This document shows positions 15,493 through 23,700 of a stretch of DNA of 41,636 bases, piece by piece. Made by a program: the position numbers and the translations under genes. The first letter of the stretch is position 1. Each line of letters begins with the position of its first letter. The DNA is from an uncultured Clostridia bacterium (lineage in GTDB: Bacteria > Bacillota > Clostridia > UMGS1883). The DNA lies in assembly GCA_934476455.1 (NCBI GenBank), contig CAKSNY010000026.1:1-41636 (forward strand), in the 5' to 3' direction. The notes beneath the pieces were generated by a model. It saw only the letters and a list, made by a program, of their open reading frames with translations, was not told where the DNA came from and did no database searches.

Positions 15493-15950
15493 ACATCGTC
15501 CTGCCTTTCCATTCTTAAATATTTGCGTCTCAAATACCACGCCTGTTCGCTTGAAATAAGATTTTCAACCTCTGCGGAATTTATATCGGCGTTAAGCTCA
15601 CACCAGCATATATCCCAGTTATAATCCTTTTCTCCGCTATCTACAATTTTCCACGATTTTTTCATTCGTTCAAGCGATTCCTCGAGATATTTCGGAAGTC
15701 CGCACTCGAAGTGCGTTTCATCCATCGGCATACCTGTTTCAGAATTATATCCGCCGTTTTCAAGTTCCATTATATCCTCCATAGAGCAGTTCAATGCTTT
15801 CGCTATCTTTTGCACAGTTATTGCATTGCACTTATGAATTGAAGTTTTTCCCAAACATATATCTATAACCGTTGTTTTCGGTATTCCGCTTATTTTTGAA
15901 AGCTGATACTTAGTAATGTTTTTGCTATCAAGTAAATTCTGTAATGTCAT
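15489..15950 (-). CDS. XRE-family antitoxin of the HipA-like pair
   Basis: This 153-residue protein has an N-terminal helix-turn-helix (LLDSKNITKYQLSKISGIPK, then TVIDICLGKTS and TVQKIAKALNCSMEDIMEL) in residues ~1-60. A C-terminal region ending with WYLRRKYLRMERQ probably contacts the kinase. It would repress its own operon and neutralise the toxin (HipB role, inferred). Start 15950 is favoured because the promoter's -10 box ends near 15986, making the ATG at 15983 almost coincident with the transcription start. AAAGGGTGG lies upstream of 15950. Confidence 0.82.
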   Translation of the reverse strand: MTLQNLLDSKNITKYQLSKISGIPKTTVIDICLGKTSIHKCNAITVQKIAKALNCSMEDIMELENGGYNSETGMPMDETHFECGLPKYLEESLERMKKSWKIVDSGEKDYNWDICWCELNADINSAEVENLISSEQAWYLRRKYLRMERQDDV

Positions 15951-15985
15951 ATTCAGCGCCACCCTTTCAATGCTATTACACATAT

Positions 15986-16014
15986 AGTATATCGGAATAC
16001 CGACCTTCTGTCAA
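15986..16014 (-). promoter_or_regulatory. near-consensus promoter of the HipBA-like operon with operator in spacer
   Basis: On the minus strand, TTGACA (plus 16009-16014) and TATACT (15986-15991) are exactly 17 bp apart. The spacer holds a dyad with arms TCGG and CCGA around TATT, well placed for an XRE repressor to block RNA polymerase. The promoter call is strong; the operator is inferred. Confidence 0.78.
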
Positions 16015-16048
16015 TATATACGGAGTTTTTTCATCAAGTAACAACGCC

Positions 16049-16612
16049 TTATCTTCTACCGATAATCTCATCAAGGGTAACCGGTTCATAGTTCCAATGC
16101 ATACATCCTACGTTATATATCTCGTTTTGAAAGCCGCGTTCATTGAGCTTCTTTGCTATCTCCGACTCAATTTTATGTTCTTCCGAGCTGTGCGAATGTC
16201 CGTGCAGCAATATAGCCTGAGAACGATGACCGTTGTAAAATGGTATGAAATAATGGCTCAGTATGCACCTTTTCTTGCTGCCGTCTTGTAGTGTAACCGT
16301 TATATCATCATAATCCTTAACTGCCGAAAGTAATTTTTTTGTCTTTCCGCTTTTTAAAAATCTGTCGTGATTCCCCTTAATAAGTATAATCTGCCCGTTC
16401 AAACTCTCTACAAGCGTTTCGGCATAATCGGCAGGTGTTTTCCAAATCATATCTCCGAGTACATATACCACGTCGCCATTACCGACTTTATTGTTCCATC
16501 GCCTGATCATTTCTTTATCCATTTCATCAGCAGACGCAAAGGGTCTTTTGTCAAATTGGATAACGTTTTCGTGCCCAAAATGCGTATCTGCCGTAAAAAA
16601 TATCTTTTGCAT
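16049..16612 (-). CDS. calcineurin-like metallophosphoesterase
   Basis: This 187-residue protein has the full two-metal motif set: TADTHFGH at residues 7-14, VVYVLGDM, IKGNHDR, LSHYFIP and LLHGHSHS. It belongs to the small bacterial phosphoesterases common in accessory regions. The substrate (phosphodiester or phosphomonoester, possibly nucleotide) cannot be told from sequence. It follows the frameshifted hypothetical gene by 15 bp with GAGGGG upstream of the ATG, so the two may be co-transcribed. Its end faces the HipBA-like promoter about 35 bp away. Confidence 0.85.
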   Translation of the reverse strand: MQKIFFTADTHFGHENVIQFDKRPFASADEMDKEMIRRWNNKVGNGDVVYVLGDMIWKTPADYAETLVESLNGQIILIKGNHDRFLKSGKTKKLLSAVKDYDDITVTLQDGSKKRCILSHYFIPFYNGHRSQAILLHGHSHSSEEHKIESEIAKKLNERGFQNEIYNVGCMHWNYEPVTLDEIIGRR

Positions 16613-16627
16613 AGGTGTCTATTCCCC

Positions 16628-17072
16628 TCACTTGTATTCTCGGCAATAATTGATAAAATCATCGAAGCTGTACTTTATTTGATCCCATACATCTATTACA
16701 ATCTCACCTTCACGGCTTTTCTTCTCATTCTCTGCGGCGAACCCCTTCCAATCAAAATCATTATTATCGGTTACATCAATTTCTACAGCTTCCGGATTTC
16801 TACACCCTATCCGTGGGCTGAGAATTACTCTCCCGCTTTCTGTATATTTCATTACCAGTTCATATTCACATCCGGACCAATAATGATACATCATTTCACT
16901 TTTCATTTCTTTTGCAAATGTATCTTTGTCCCGGTATTTCTTTTTTAATTTTCTTTACAAAATCTTCCCTGTATTTAAACACGTTATAATCTTCTATAAC
17001 ATTTTTGTTAAAGTCATATTTTTTCAGAATCCAACTTAACGGTTCTGATTTTTGTTTGCTCATATACACCAT
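16628..17072 (-). pseudogene. conserved hypothetical gene broken by a +1 frameshift
   Basis: The start at 17072 has AGGA about seven bases upstream and opens MVYMSKQKSEPLSW, then KKYDFNKNVIEDYNVFKYRE. At the T-run 16941-16946 (A6 on the coding strand) the frame shifts by one extra base and continues as TFAKEMKSEMMYHYWSGCEY to the stop at 16628. Removing one A gives a continuous protein of about 147 residues reading through FVKKIKKKYRDKD. The YHYWSxCEYE block and late VDVWDQI pattern recur in clostridial hypothetical proteins; function is unknown. The start at 16906 has no ribosome site, so the downstream part is probably not made as a separate protein. Confidence 0.62.
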
Positions 17073-17135
17073 TCTTTCTTCCTGACTGTAGGATTTCAGA
17101 TGTTTTCCTTATATATCGTTTTATTAACTTGTCCG

Positions 17136-17315
17136 TCATTGTATTTGCATCATATCTTCCTTTGTAACATGGAACGGGAATCCGCCGCAGGCAATACTTG
17201 CCTTAAAGAACAGCGTTACAGCCTCACTAACCGTGTAACCTTCCCTTTCAAAAACAGCTTTGGCTTCTTCGTATAAATTTGTATCAATTTCAAGTGTTAT
17301 TGTTTCAAGTTTCAT
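17136..17315 (-). CDS. RelB/DinJ-family antitoxin, orphan
   Basis: This 59-residue ORF begins MKLETITLEIDTNLYEEAKA and continues to EREGYTVSEAVTLFFKASIA, then GGFPFHV. That is the ribbon-helix-helix N-terminus plus the conserved C-terminal GGxPF of RelB/DinJ antitoxins, which bind YafQ/RelE-type RNases and repress their operon. No RelE/YafQ gene follows: the next gene is the frameshifted hypothetical. No close ribosome site is seen (GGAG is 14 bases upstream), so it may depend on translation from the upstream small ORF 36 bp away. Its small size makes it easy to overlook. Confidence 0.75.
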   Translation of the reverse strand: MKLETITLEIDTNLYEEAKAVFEREGYTVSEAVTLFFKASIACGGFPFHVTKEDMMQIQ

Positions 17316-17351
17316 TCTATTATAGTCAGCTCCAATTCTATAATATTAGGT

Positions 17352-17606
17352 TTACTTTTCTTCAAAAACATCACTTATGCCGGCGCCTTTCTTCCTTCCG
17401 CAAGCTATATCATCTGCTTCGGCAGATATATCGTTTATGGCTCTTTCAATATTTTTTTGCTGTTTCTCAAATTGAGAAATAAGTTCATCACCGCTATATC
17501 CTTGCGCGACTAAATCCTTATAAATTTCGGCTGAAAAACTGCTATCATTTTCAGATTGATGAAAAATCTTATTTTCTGTAGTTTCACATTCAATCGCTTT
17601 TTTCAT
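17352..17606 (-). CDS. small hypothetical protein, antitoxin-like tail
   Basis: This 84-residue protein is acidic and helical. A segment IYKDLVAQGYSGDELISQFE is followed by a coiled-coil-prone FEKQQKNIERAINDISAEAD and a C-terminal GRKKGAGISDVFEEK. Tails of this kind are seen on small antitoxin-like proteins beside RelB/DinJ genes, but I cannot name a family. GGGGAAG lies about 11 bases before the ATG, so expression is plausible. It lies just upstream of the DinJ-type gene in the same direction. Confidence 0.45.
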   Translation of the reverse strand: MKKAIECETTENKIFHQSENDSSFSAEIYKDLVAQGYSGDELISQFEKQQKNIERAINDISAEADDIACGRKKGAGISDVFEEK

Positions 17607-17959
17607 TACGAATACTTCCCCTCACATAAATAAGTTTTTTTACCGCCCTTATAAGCACAAACATACTGTCATTATATATTGCGTTATCTTTCAAACTATT
17701 ATAATTACTCAGATACAGTTGTTCGGTTTTTCCGAACAACTGTATCTGAGTAGAGTGTACCTTTTTAAATACATATCTGTCTTTGGGCAAGTTATTACGG
17801 CTCTGACAGAGTTGTTACATATTTCTTTGATTTATTACTTAATTCATACACACCCATTCCGTCAAATAATTTCCTTTTCCATGTTGTGTAATCATCAGTA
17901 TTTTTATCTGCTGTTTAACTGTACACTTGTAATATCTCTCTAATGATAAACGAAAGTGC
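17607..17959. other. intergenic stretch with palindrome and one coding remnant
   Basis: No intact gene is supported. The 17706-17752 palindrome lies in it. On the minus strand near 17800-17905 a stretch reading YTTWKRKLFDGMGVYELSN and ending TTLSEP at a stop looks like a gene end without its start. I do not recognise it. Confidence 0.4.
17706..17752. repeat. perfect 21-bp inverted repeat with 5-nt loop
   Basis: Arms 17706-17726 and 17732-17752 are exactly complementary (outer end TACTCAGATACAG, inner end TTGTTCGG) around TTTTT. No T-run follows on either strand, so it is not a typical intrinsic terminator. It may be a relic of a mobile element, a recombination or transfer site, or a strong RNA hairpin. 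Confidence 0.8.
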
Positions 17960-18040
17960 AGGCATATTCTTGAATTAGCCTCATAAAACATTCCAAAAAT
18001 ATGTCTGCACCCAAGCCGTTGACAAGAGCCGTATTTAATT

Positions 18041-18437
18041 TCATTTTTTATATAAATGACTTTCTATCAATTTTGAAATTTTCTTTGCTTTTTCATATTG
18101 TGCTACAGCATCACTTTTTGACACTACATAAAAGTCGTCATAATCACTTGCTGTCCTTATTCTGAATAGTGAAGATATTGAATCTGAAATTTCTTTATCA
18201 GACAAATCAGTTTTGAAATAAATCTCTCTAAATTTGGCAATAATACCTGAATGCTTTTTTTGAGTCAAACTCATCCAATATCAGTACTGCCCTCATAGCG
18301 GGAAAGGCTGCATAATATGCTCTGTTTGCAGCGCCTTTGTATTCGCCTGCCGAAAGTAATATTTCGGCTTCTTTAAGACAATCTTTCGAATGACTTATAC
18401 GAGCTTTTGATAAGTTTATTAAATCTTCATTATGCAA
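18041..18437 (-). pseudogene. HEPN-domain protein (partner of MNT), frameshifted
   Basis: The N-terminal part (start 18437) reads LINLSKARISHSKDCLKEAE, LLSAGEYKGAANRAYYAAF and MRAVLILDEFDSKK. After the T-run 18255-18261 (A7 on the coding strand) the frame shifts by one extra base and continues HSGIIAKFREIYFKTDLSDK, FRIRTASDYDDFYV and KAKKISKLIESHLYKK. Together they give a standard HEPN protein of about 131 residues. HEPN proteins of MNT/HEPN modules are RNases or RNase-like toxins controlled by the nucleotidyltransferase. The break falls mid-domain, so an intact HEPN product is not expected without correction. It overlaps the MNT gene by 8 bp. Confidence 0.82.
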
Positions 18438-18768
18438 TCTTTACCCCTTCTTTCGCAATATTTTTGTAGAAAGGGAGAATATTGGCATATCTGCTGTATG
18501 TGTCATAATCTTTTTCAATTATTGAAACTAAGACACCATAGTCAAGAAGCATTTCGCCACAAAGTGAATCCAACTCCCTGCGATAATTCCGCATTTCTTC
18601 AGATGACATATTCGCAACAACGAGAATATCAATATCGGATTCATCGTCAAAATCCCCTCTTGCATATGAGCCAAATAGTATAACATCAGTCAGATTGTCC
18701 TTGAATATATCTTTTAAAAATAAAACCACCTTATCGAGGATCTCTGTTAACATAGCTTGCGTACACAT
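18430..18768 (-). CDS. MNT-type nucleotidyltransferase (antitoxin of MNT/HEPN pair)
   Basis: This 112-residue minimal nucleotidyltransferase has the signature GSYARGDFDDESDIDILV at residues 33-50, with D45 and D47 as metal-binding Asp. Such proteins silence their HEPN partner, in studied cases by adding AMP groups to it. GAGAGG lies six bases before the ATG. The gene is intact while its HEPN partner is frameshifted, a combination that would be tolerated because the antitoxin side survives. Confidence 0.87.
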   Translation of the reverse strand: MCTQAMLTEILDKVVLFLKDIFKDNLTDVILFGSYARGDFDDESDIDILVVANMSSEEMRNYRRELDSLCGEMLLDYGVLVSIIEKDYDTYSRYANILPFYKNIAKEGVKIA

Positions 18769-18779
18769 AACTGCCTCTC

Positions 18780-19023
18780 ATCTCTCTTTATATTATATCC
18801 TCACGTTAAAGAAATTGCAATATCAAAATTTAATAATTAAAAGTACTACAACAGACTGCAATAAATAATCACAAAATAATCACACTTTTTTCAAAAACTC
18901 AAATAAAATCATAATACACTCTATCGGGGCTTTACAATTTAAAAACCTTATAATTCTTATTATAATTGGGTTTATAAGGCTTTATATAAAGAAAGATAAA
19001 TTTATATAAACTTTTCAAAAACA
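18780..19023. other. AT-rich intergenic stretch, no gene seen
   Basis: The stretch is very AT-rich. Direct repeats such as TTTATATAAA recur near 18973-19013. No open frame or RNA gene is supported. It lies just outside the tRNA-derived attachment site and may be element-end sequence. Confidence 0.4.
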
Positions 19024-19081
19024 GACTTAAAATCCCGTGCCCCATAAAGGCGTACCGGTTCGATCCCGGTCTCGAGCACCA
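19024..19081 (+). other. 3' half of tRNA-Leu(UAA), probable integration (att) site
   Basis: The sequence matches a class II tRNA from the anticodon loop on. CTTAAAA (19026-19032) holds anticodon TAA. The TCCCG half of the anticodon stem follows, then a long variable arm at about 19038-19053. The T-arm is ACCGG-TTCGATC-CCGGT (19054-19070), the acceptor strand CTCGAGC, and ACCA ends the gene at 19081. The 5' half (acceptor, D-arm and CGGGA of the anticodon stem) is missing: AAACAGA stands where CGGGA should be. A tRNA 3' half next to an integrase is the classic product of tyrosine-recombinase insertion, so this is read as an attR-like copy. Confidence 0.75.
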
Positions 19082-19082
19082 C

Positions 19083-19128
19083 AGAGAATGGCTTAACCAA
19101 TAGGGTTTCAACCATTCTCTTCTTTTTT
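19083..19128 (+). terminator. tRNA-type intrinsic terminator
   Basis: A perfect 9-bp stem (19083-19091 with 19112-19120) is followed by TC and six T, just after the tRNA CCA end. It probably came with the tRNA 3' half or serves the adjoining element. Confidence 0.7.
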
Positions 19129-19165
19129 GCCCGTTTATTTTGGTGATGTTTTTTCTAACACTTTT

Positions 19166-19482
19166 CTAACATTTTTCTAACGCATTTTCAGAAAGCAGAT
19201 TTTCAAGCACTATTCCTGTTGAAATTTTTTGTTTAAATTGTAAGTGACCATATATATTTCCCGTAGTAGCTATTGAGGAATGCCTTAGCCATTCCTGTAT
19301 TATTTTTATATCTACTCCCTGCGCTATAAGAAGAGAAGCACAACTATGGCGTAAATCATTAAGCCGAATATGCGGAAGACTATTCCTTTTGAGAAACTCG
19401 CTGAATTTATGTGACGCAGCATATGGTGTAATCCTGCCTCCGTCCTTTTTTATGCAGATACAGTAGTAATGTATAACATTTC
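19166..19482 (-). pseudogene. tyrosine recombinase (integrase), C-terminal catalytic fragment
   Basis: On the minus strand about 105 residues of a phage/ICE integrase remain: KKDGGRITPYAASHKFSEFL, RLNDLRHSCASLLIAQGVDI, IIQEWLRHSSIATTGNIYGH. The catalytic Arg (LRHS), the second Arg/His box (WLRHSS) and the Tyr nucleophile (IYGHL) are present; the usual His of HxLRH is Asn here. Upstream of the fragment an in-frame stop near 19483 marks the break, so the N-terminal arm-binding and core domains are gone. It points toward the tRNA-derived site 85 bp away. Confidence 0.8.
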
Positions 19483-19714
19483 AATGATTATCGCAATGAA
19501 TGTATGCGTACAGCAAAACGATAGAGTGTATGTTTATCAAATAAACTTCGCCGAAGCAATATACATATGCAAGCATTTTATCCGTAATATAGAAAGTCCG
19601 CAAAATGTTGAAGCACTAATTGCAAAAAATATACTGCCTGTCCGCCCAGACAGAAAGTACATTCCCACCATAAGGTATCAATCAGCAGTGAGCTTCATTT
19701 ACAGAGTAGCATAA
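19469..19714 (+). CDS. small hypothetical protein, possibly an element remnant
   Basis: This 81-residue frame has some coding character from about residue 14 (QQNDRVYVYQINFAEAIYIC, then NIESPQNVEALIAKNILPVR, ending YQSAVSFIYRVA). Its first codons overlap the broken edge of the integrase, and no convincing ribosome site precedes the ATG. It is likely the 3' part of a small gene of a mobile element whose start has been lost. I do not recognise the family. Confidence 0.35.
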   Translation: MYNISMIIAMNVCVQQNDRVYVYQINFAEAIYICKHFIRNIESPQNVEALIAKNILPVRPDRKYIPTIRYQSAVSFIYRVA

Positions 19715-19790
19715 ATTCTGAAAAAAGTCCATTGTTCAAGGCAGATTTTTTATCTGTCTGTTTGCCATACCACAAATTATAATATTAACG

Positions 19791-19826
19791 AAAAAGAGCC
19801 TGAAACCAATATGATTTCAAACTCTT
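19791..19826 (-). terminator. terminator of the carbohydrate cluster
   Basis: On the minus strand GAG...GAAA pairs with TTTC...CTC around a short loop and is followed by a T-run (A-run at plus 19791-19795). It lies about 100 bp after the last SGNH esterase gene. The stem has internal mismatches, so the call is moderate. Confidence 0.55.
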
Positions 19827-19921
19827 TACTCGTTCCACCTCCGGCAATATCATCTTAACTTGATGACATTGACCAAAGGTTAGTTTTTTTGCCTGCACAG
19901 AATATATTAAAAATATATGAT

Positions 19922-20671
19922 TTATTCTTCACTTTTGATTGACATATCACCGCCGGGCTCAAATATATGTTTCATAATCATAATGGCAAAAAGCCAATGC
20001 ATTTTCTCTATAGGATGATTAATTCTATTTGAAAGAAGCCGCGTTGTATTAACCTCGTTTTCCTTCAGCATCTGCCAGATTTTAAAGCAGTCGCAAACAG
20101 GCACCTTCTCTTCCTCACAGGCTTCTTTTGCTGCTGTGACGTAGTCTTTGAGAGAGTTGTCCGATGACTTTATCATATTTTCGTAAACTTCTCTTGTATA
20201 TTCATCAAATACTTCAGGGCTGACGGCATCTGCCATAAGATTTGGTGTCATAAAAATAATTTCGCTGCCACACTCTTTAAGCTTTTTAAATATCGCGATA
20301 AGAGCTTCCTTATAAGAGGATATCTTTTCAGCTCCTCCGCAGCAGTCATTAAGTCCGAAGCACACAATTGTCAAATCAGGCTTATACGCACACACATCTC
20401 TTTCAACACGACACAGACCGCCTTTTGCATCGTCACCACTGATTCCTGCATGAATCATATTGATCGGAACGCTTGGATAAAGCATCTGAATTATGTCGCG
20501 GAGCTTCGTATGATATCCGTCCTCAACGCGGAACTCTGTCTGAAAGCTGCGTTCATCTGTTTTATACAACTCAAAACACCCCTGAGTAACACTGTCGCCC
20601 AAAAAGGCTATGGTCACAGGCGGTTCCCCTCTGTCCTTGCTCTTCTTAATAATTTTGTTGATGATTTTCAT
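19922..20671 (-). CDS. SGNH/GDSL esterase, likely cytoplasmic carbohydrate deacetylase
   Basis: This 249-residue protein has no signal peptide. SGNH blocks are clear: FLGDSVTQG (Ser nucleophile), GISGDDAKGG (block II Gly), FGLNDCCGG (block III Asn) and NRINHPIEKMH (block V His). Enzymes of this shape deacetylate sugars or oligosaccharides, for example rhamnogalacturonan fragments. AAGGA lies seven bases before the ATG. It is the last gene of the minus-strand cluster, 29 bp after the large secreted esterase; the neighbours suggest removal of acetyl groups from imported fragments. Substrate is inferred. Confidence 0.83.
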   Translation of the reverse strand: MKIINKIIKKSKDRGEPPVTIAFLGDSVTQGCFELYKTDERSFQTEFRVEDGYHTKLRDIIQMLYPSVPINMIHAGISGDDAKGGLCRVERDVCAYKPDLTIVCFGLNDCCGGAEKISSYKEALIAIFKKLKECGSEIIFMTPNLMADAVSPEVFDEYTREVYENMIKSSDNSLKDYVTAAKEACEEEKVPVCDCFKIWQMLKENEVNTTRLLSNRINHPIEKMHWLFAIMIMKHIFEPGGDMSIKSEE

Positions 20672-20700
20672 TTTCTTATCCTTTCTTGGCTATAATCGTT

Positions 20701-23700
20701 CTATTTTGCAAGCGGCTTTAAATCAGTGAGAGAATTTAATAAAAATATTTTAGCCGTATATGTACCGTTCTCAGGAACAGTCAAATATTCTTCACTTATG
20801 AACTCAGATTCTGTAATACTGTCATTTTTACAGGAGATTTCTTTTATACTCGTCTTTATTAGACGATTGTCCTCATCATACAGAGCAAGAATTGCTGCAA
20901 CATTCATGGTATCCTTGGAGGCGTTTTTCACTGTAACCTTACCTCCTAAATATGTTCCGCCCTGTACTTCTGTGACATTATTACCGTTTGCATCCGTAAG
21001 CTTTGTACTTCCGGGCAATTCCCCGTTATACAGATACTGATACAGACCGTCGGCAGAGCTGCGAATACTGAAATTATCATAAAAAACTTCGCCGCAGTTC
21101 CGTGCGTCAAACACAACTCTGCCCACATTCCTCATCGCATAAGGAAGCTCGATATTTGACGCCGTACTTGATGGATTGCCGTTAACAAGTGCTCTGCACA
21201 CCCTTTTATCGAAATCAAAAATAAGCGTTATCCTATACCATGTATCACTCTTCGCCGCAATAAGGTATTGTCCATTAACACGTAAAACACCGTCTTTATC
21301 CAGTGTCAAATCCATGCTGCATTTTCCTTCCCTGTCCTGCACATTTATCTGGGAACGCCGGACTTCCTTTGCCGTTTCTGTATCGGAAATTTTCACGTCT
21401 GCTTCTACTATGCGTATTCCGACCGAAGGTTTTTGCGGCGAGGTATAGAATGCAAGACGGTTTGATGAGGTTCCGTCAAGCCTGAGAACATTTCCCCGCG
21501 GATTTCCGCTTAAATCTTTTTCCGAAGAAGGAACAACAGCCGCGATCCCCCCAAAAAGATAATATCCGTCTGTTTTTTGTGCTGTTGGCAGATTTCCGGT
21601 ACTGTACGAATCAAAGCTGTCATCACGGGATTTCTCATAATAGCTCCCTGACACGGTTATAAGGTGTTCGGAGGAAAGGATATTCTCCCCGTCTGTCAGC
21701 GTCACCATCAGACGCCCCACCTTTTCAGAGTCGTTATAGGTCGTATAAGCAAATAGCTTGCTGCTTTCATCATCCCCATATCCGTTTTGAATATCAAAAT
21801 CGTCACTCGACCACTTAACAGAATCTATGCCTGTGTACTCTTGGGGCAGACAGTATTTGTCCGCACAGCTTCTGCAGTCCGAAAAATCGGAACTTACTGT
21901 AATCTGTTTTTGAAGCTCGTCCATTATTTTTACATAACCGTTCACCGTATCGCAATTATAAAAACCTATCCCCGACACGTACATTCCGCTTGCATTGCTT
22001 GAATTGAAGTCCAGCCTCAGTGATCCTGTATTATCGACGCCTGCCCCCGCAAAAAATACGGCTTTGCCGTTTAAAATCTGCACTCCGTTTACAAATGGGT
22101 ACAGTCTTTTTTCCGCGCGGTCGAAAACCACAGTAAAGTCATACCAAGTATTGGGCTCGTAATTTTCTACAAGTTTCTCTTTATAGCGCGTGAAACCGGA
22201 GCTGCCTGAAAATCCTGCCGCGTTATCGGCACACCTCAAATAGATATCGGTTCCGTCGCTTGTTATGCCGAAAATCTCATTTGCGCCGTTTGTACCGCCC
22301 CACTCAAGGGATGCAATGCTGAGTGCCGATGCCTTTTCGCTTTGACGGAAAGAACACTTGAAAACATATGCGTTATTGTCTTGTATGTCATTCATTTCTT
22401 TATAGTCAATATAAAGCAGCGTTCTGTTTTTGTTTGTAATATATACACCGCGCCTGTCGCCTACAAACGGAGGTGATTGGGAAATAGTCTTCTTGTTTTC
22501 GCCCTTTGCGTCATACATTATTGCATTGTCTGCACTGCAGCGCATTTCTCTTACAAGCTGTATCTTTGCGGCGGCATTTCTTTCTGAATTTAAAATTGAC
22601 CGCGAAAGCTCACCAAGACCTTCTTTTACCGCTGAAAGCCGGGACTTCAATATATCCTCTTTGTTTAATAAGCTCCTTGCGGAGTCAAGCAGGGCTAAAG
22701 CCTCCTCCTTATTTCCCGAATATTTAAAAAGGGAATTTTCTCCGAAGGCATAACGTGAAATGTTTTCCGTTCCGGCAAAAACATCCTTTGCGGCGTTGAT
22801 TTCCGATTCTGACGCATAGGAATCGGGCTCCATCTCATTTTCAAAAAGAGTGCTGCTTGAAATATTGCCGCGGGAATCGTAAACATTAAAATAGCACGCG
22901 GTTGTCTTTGCAGGGAGCTGTGCACTTACCCCATCCGATGATATCTGTGCGACGGCGCTTTCCCATGTCCTGTCCTGCCATTTGCCGCTGTCTTTTGTAA
23001 AAATTACTTCGGCTTTTGAAATTTCACCTTCAAAATTTGCCCATACTTCGGGAAACGTTCCGCCGCTTTCCGTTTCTTTTATGAAAGCTTCTCCGCTGTT
23101 TACGGCATAATCAGCGAATGCGTAAATTTCTTTTTGAGTCTGCCCGTCCGTATGACTGTGATTAAGCCCGTTTTTCACGCACAGCCAGCGGTTTTTCTCC
23201 TCTATAAGTGAATACGTTTTTTTATAGCAGTCCATCGGAAATGCAAAGTCGGTGTTTCCGGTGAGGAATAAAGTCGGACAGCTTATATTTCCCACATAGA
23301 GCGACGGATCCCAGTTTTCCCTCCACTGTGCGGCCTGCTGCGGTGTTGAATTATTAAGATAGGAGGTCAGAATTGTATTATCCTCGTACAAATAGCCGCA
23401 GCCGTATACAGGAACTGCAAATGCAAATCTATTATCAACGGCCGCTGCAATTTCGGTAAGATAGCCGCCCCATGAAATTCCCGTTATACCAACCCTGTTG
23501 GGGTCTACACAGTCAAAGCTGCTGATAAAGGTGTTCGCCCTCATGATGGCGGCAACGGCATGATATGCCCATTGATTTTCGATTGCGTCACCATTTCTTA
23601 TCTGGCGTACATTTACTTCCGCACAGCCCGCCGGTCCTGCGTATGCATGTCTTGTTTTTTCAACTGATGTGCCCATATCCCCCGTATTTCCGCAGGTGTC

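Noticed and set aside
17014..17139. 41-codon ORF whose ATG overlaps the DinJ stop (ATGA)
   Set aside because: The overlap is tempting, but it runs in another frame over the start of the conserved hypothetical gene at 17072, which has a better ribosome site and family-like sequence.
17590..17790. 66-codon minus-strand open frame
   Set aside because: It needs a TTG start without ribosome site and reads straight through the perfect 21-bp palindrome; openness is probably chance.
19024..19081. A functional tRNA-Leu gene
   Set aside because: The acceptor 5' strand, D-arm and 5' half of the anticodon stem are absent upstream; only the 3' half is present.
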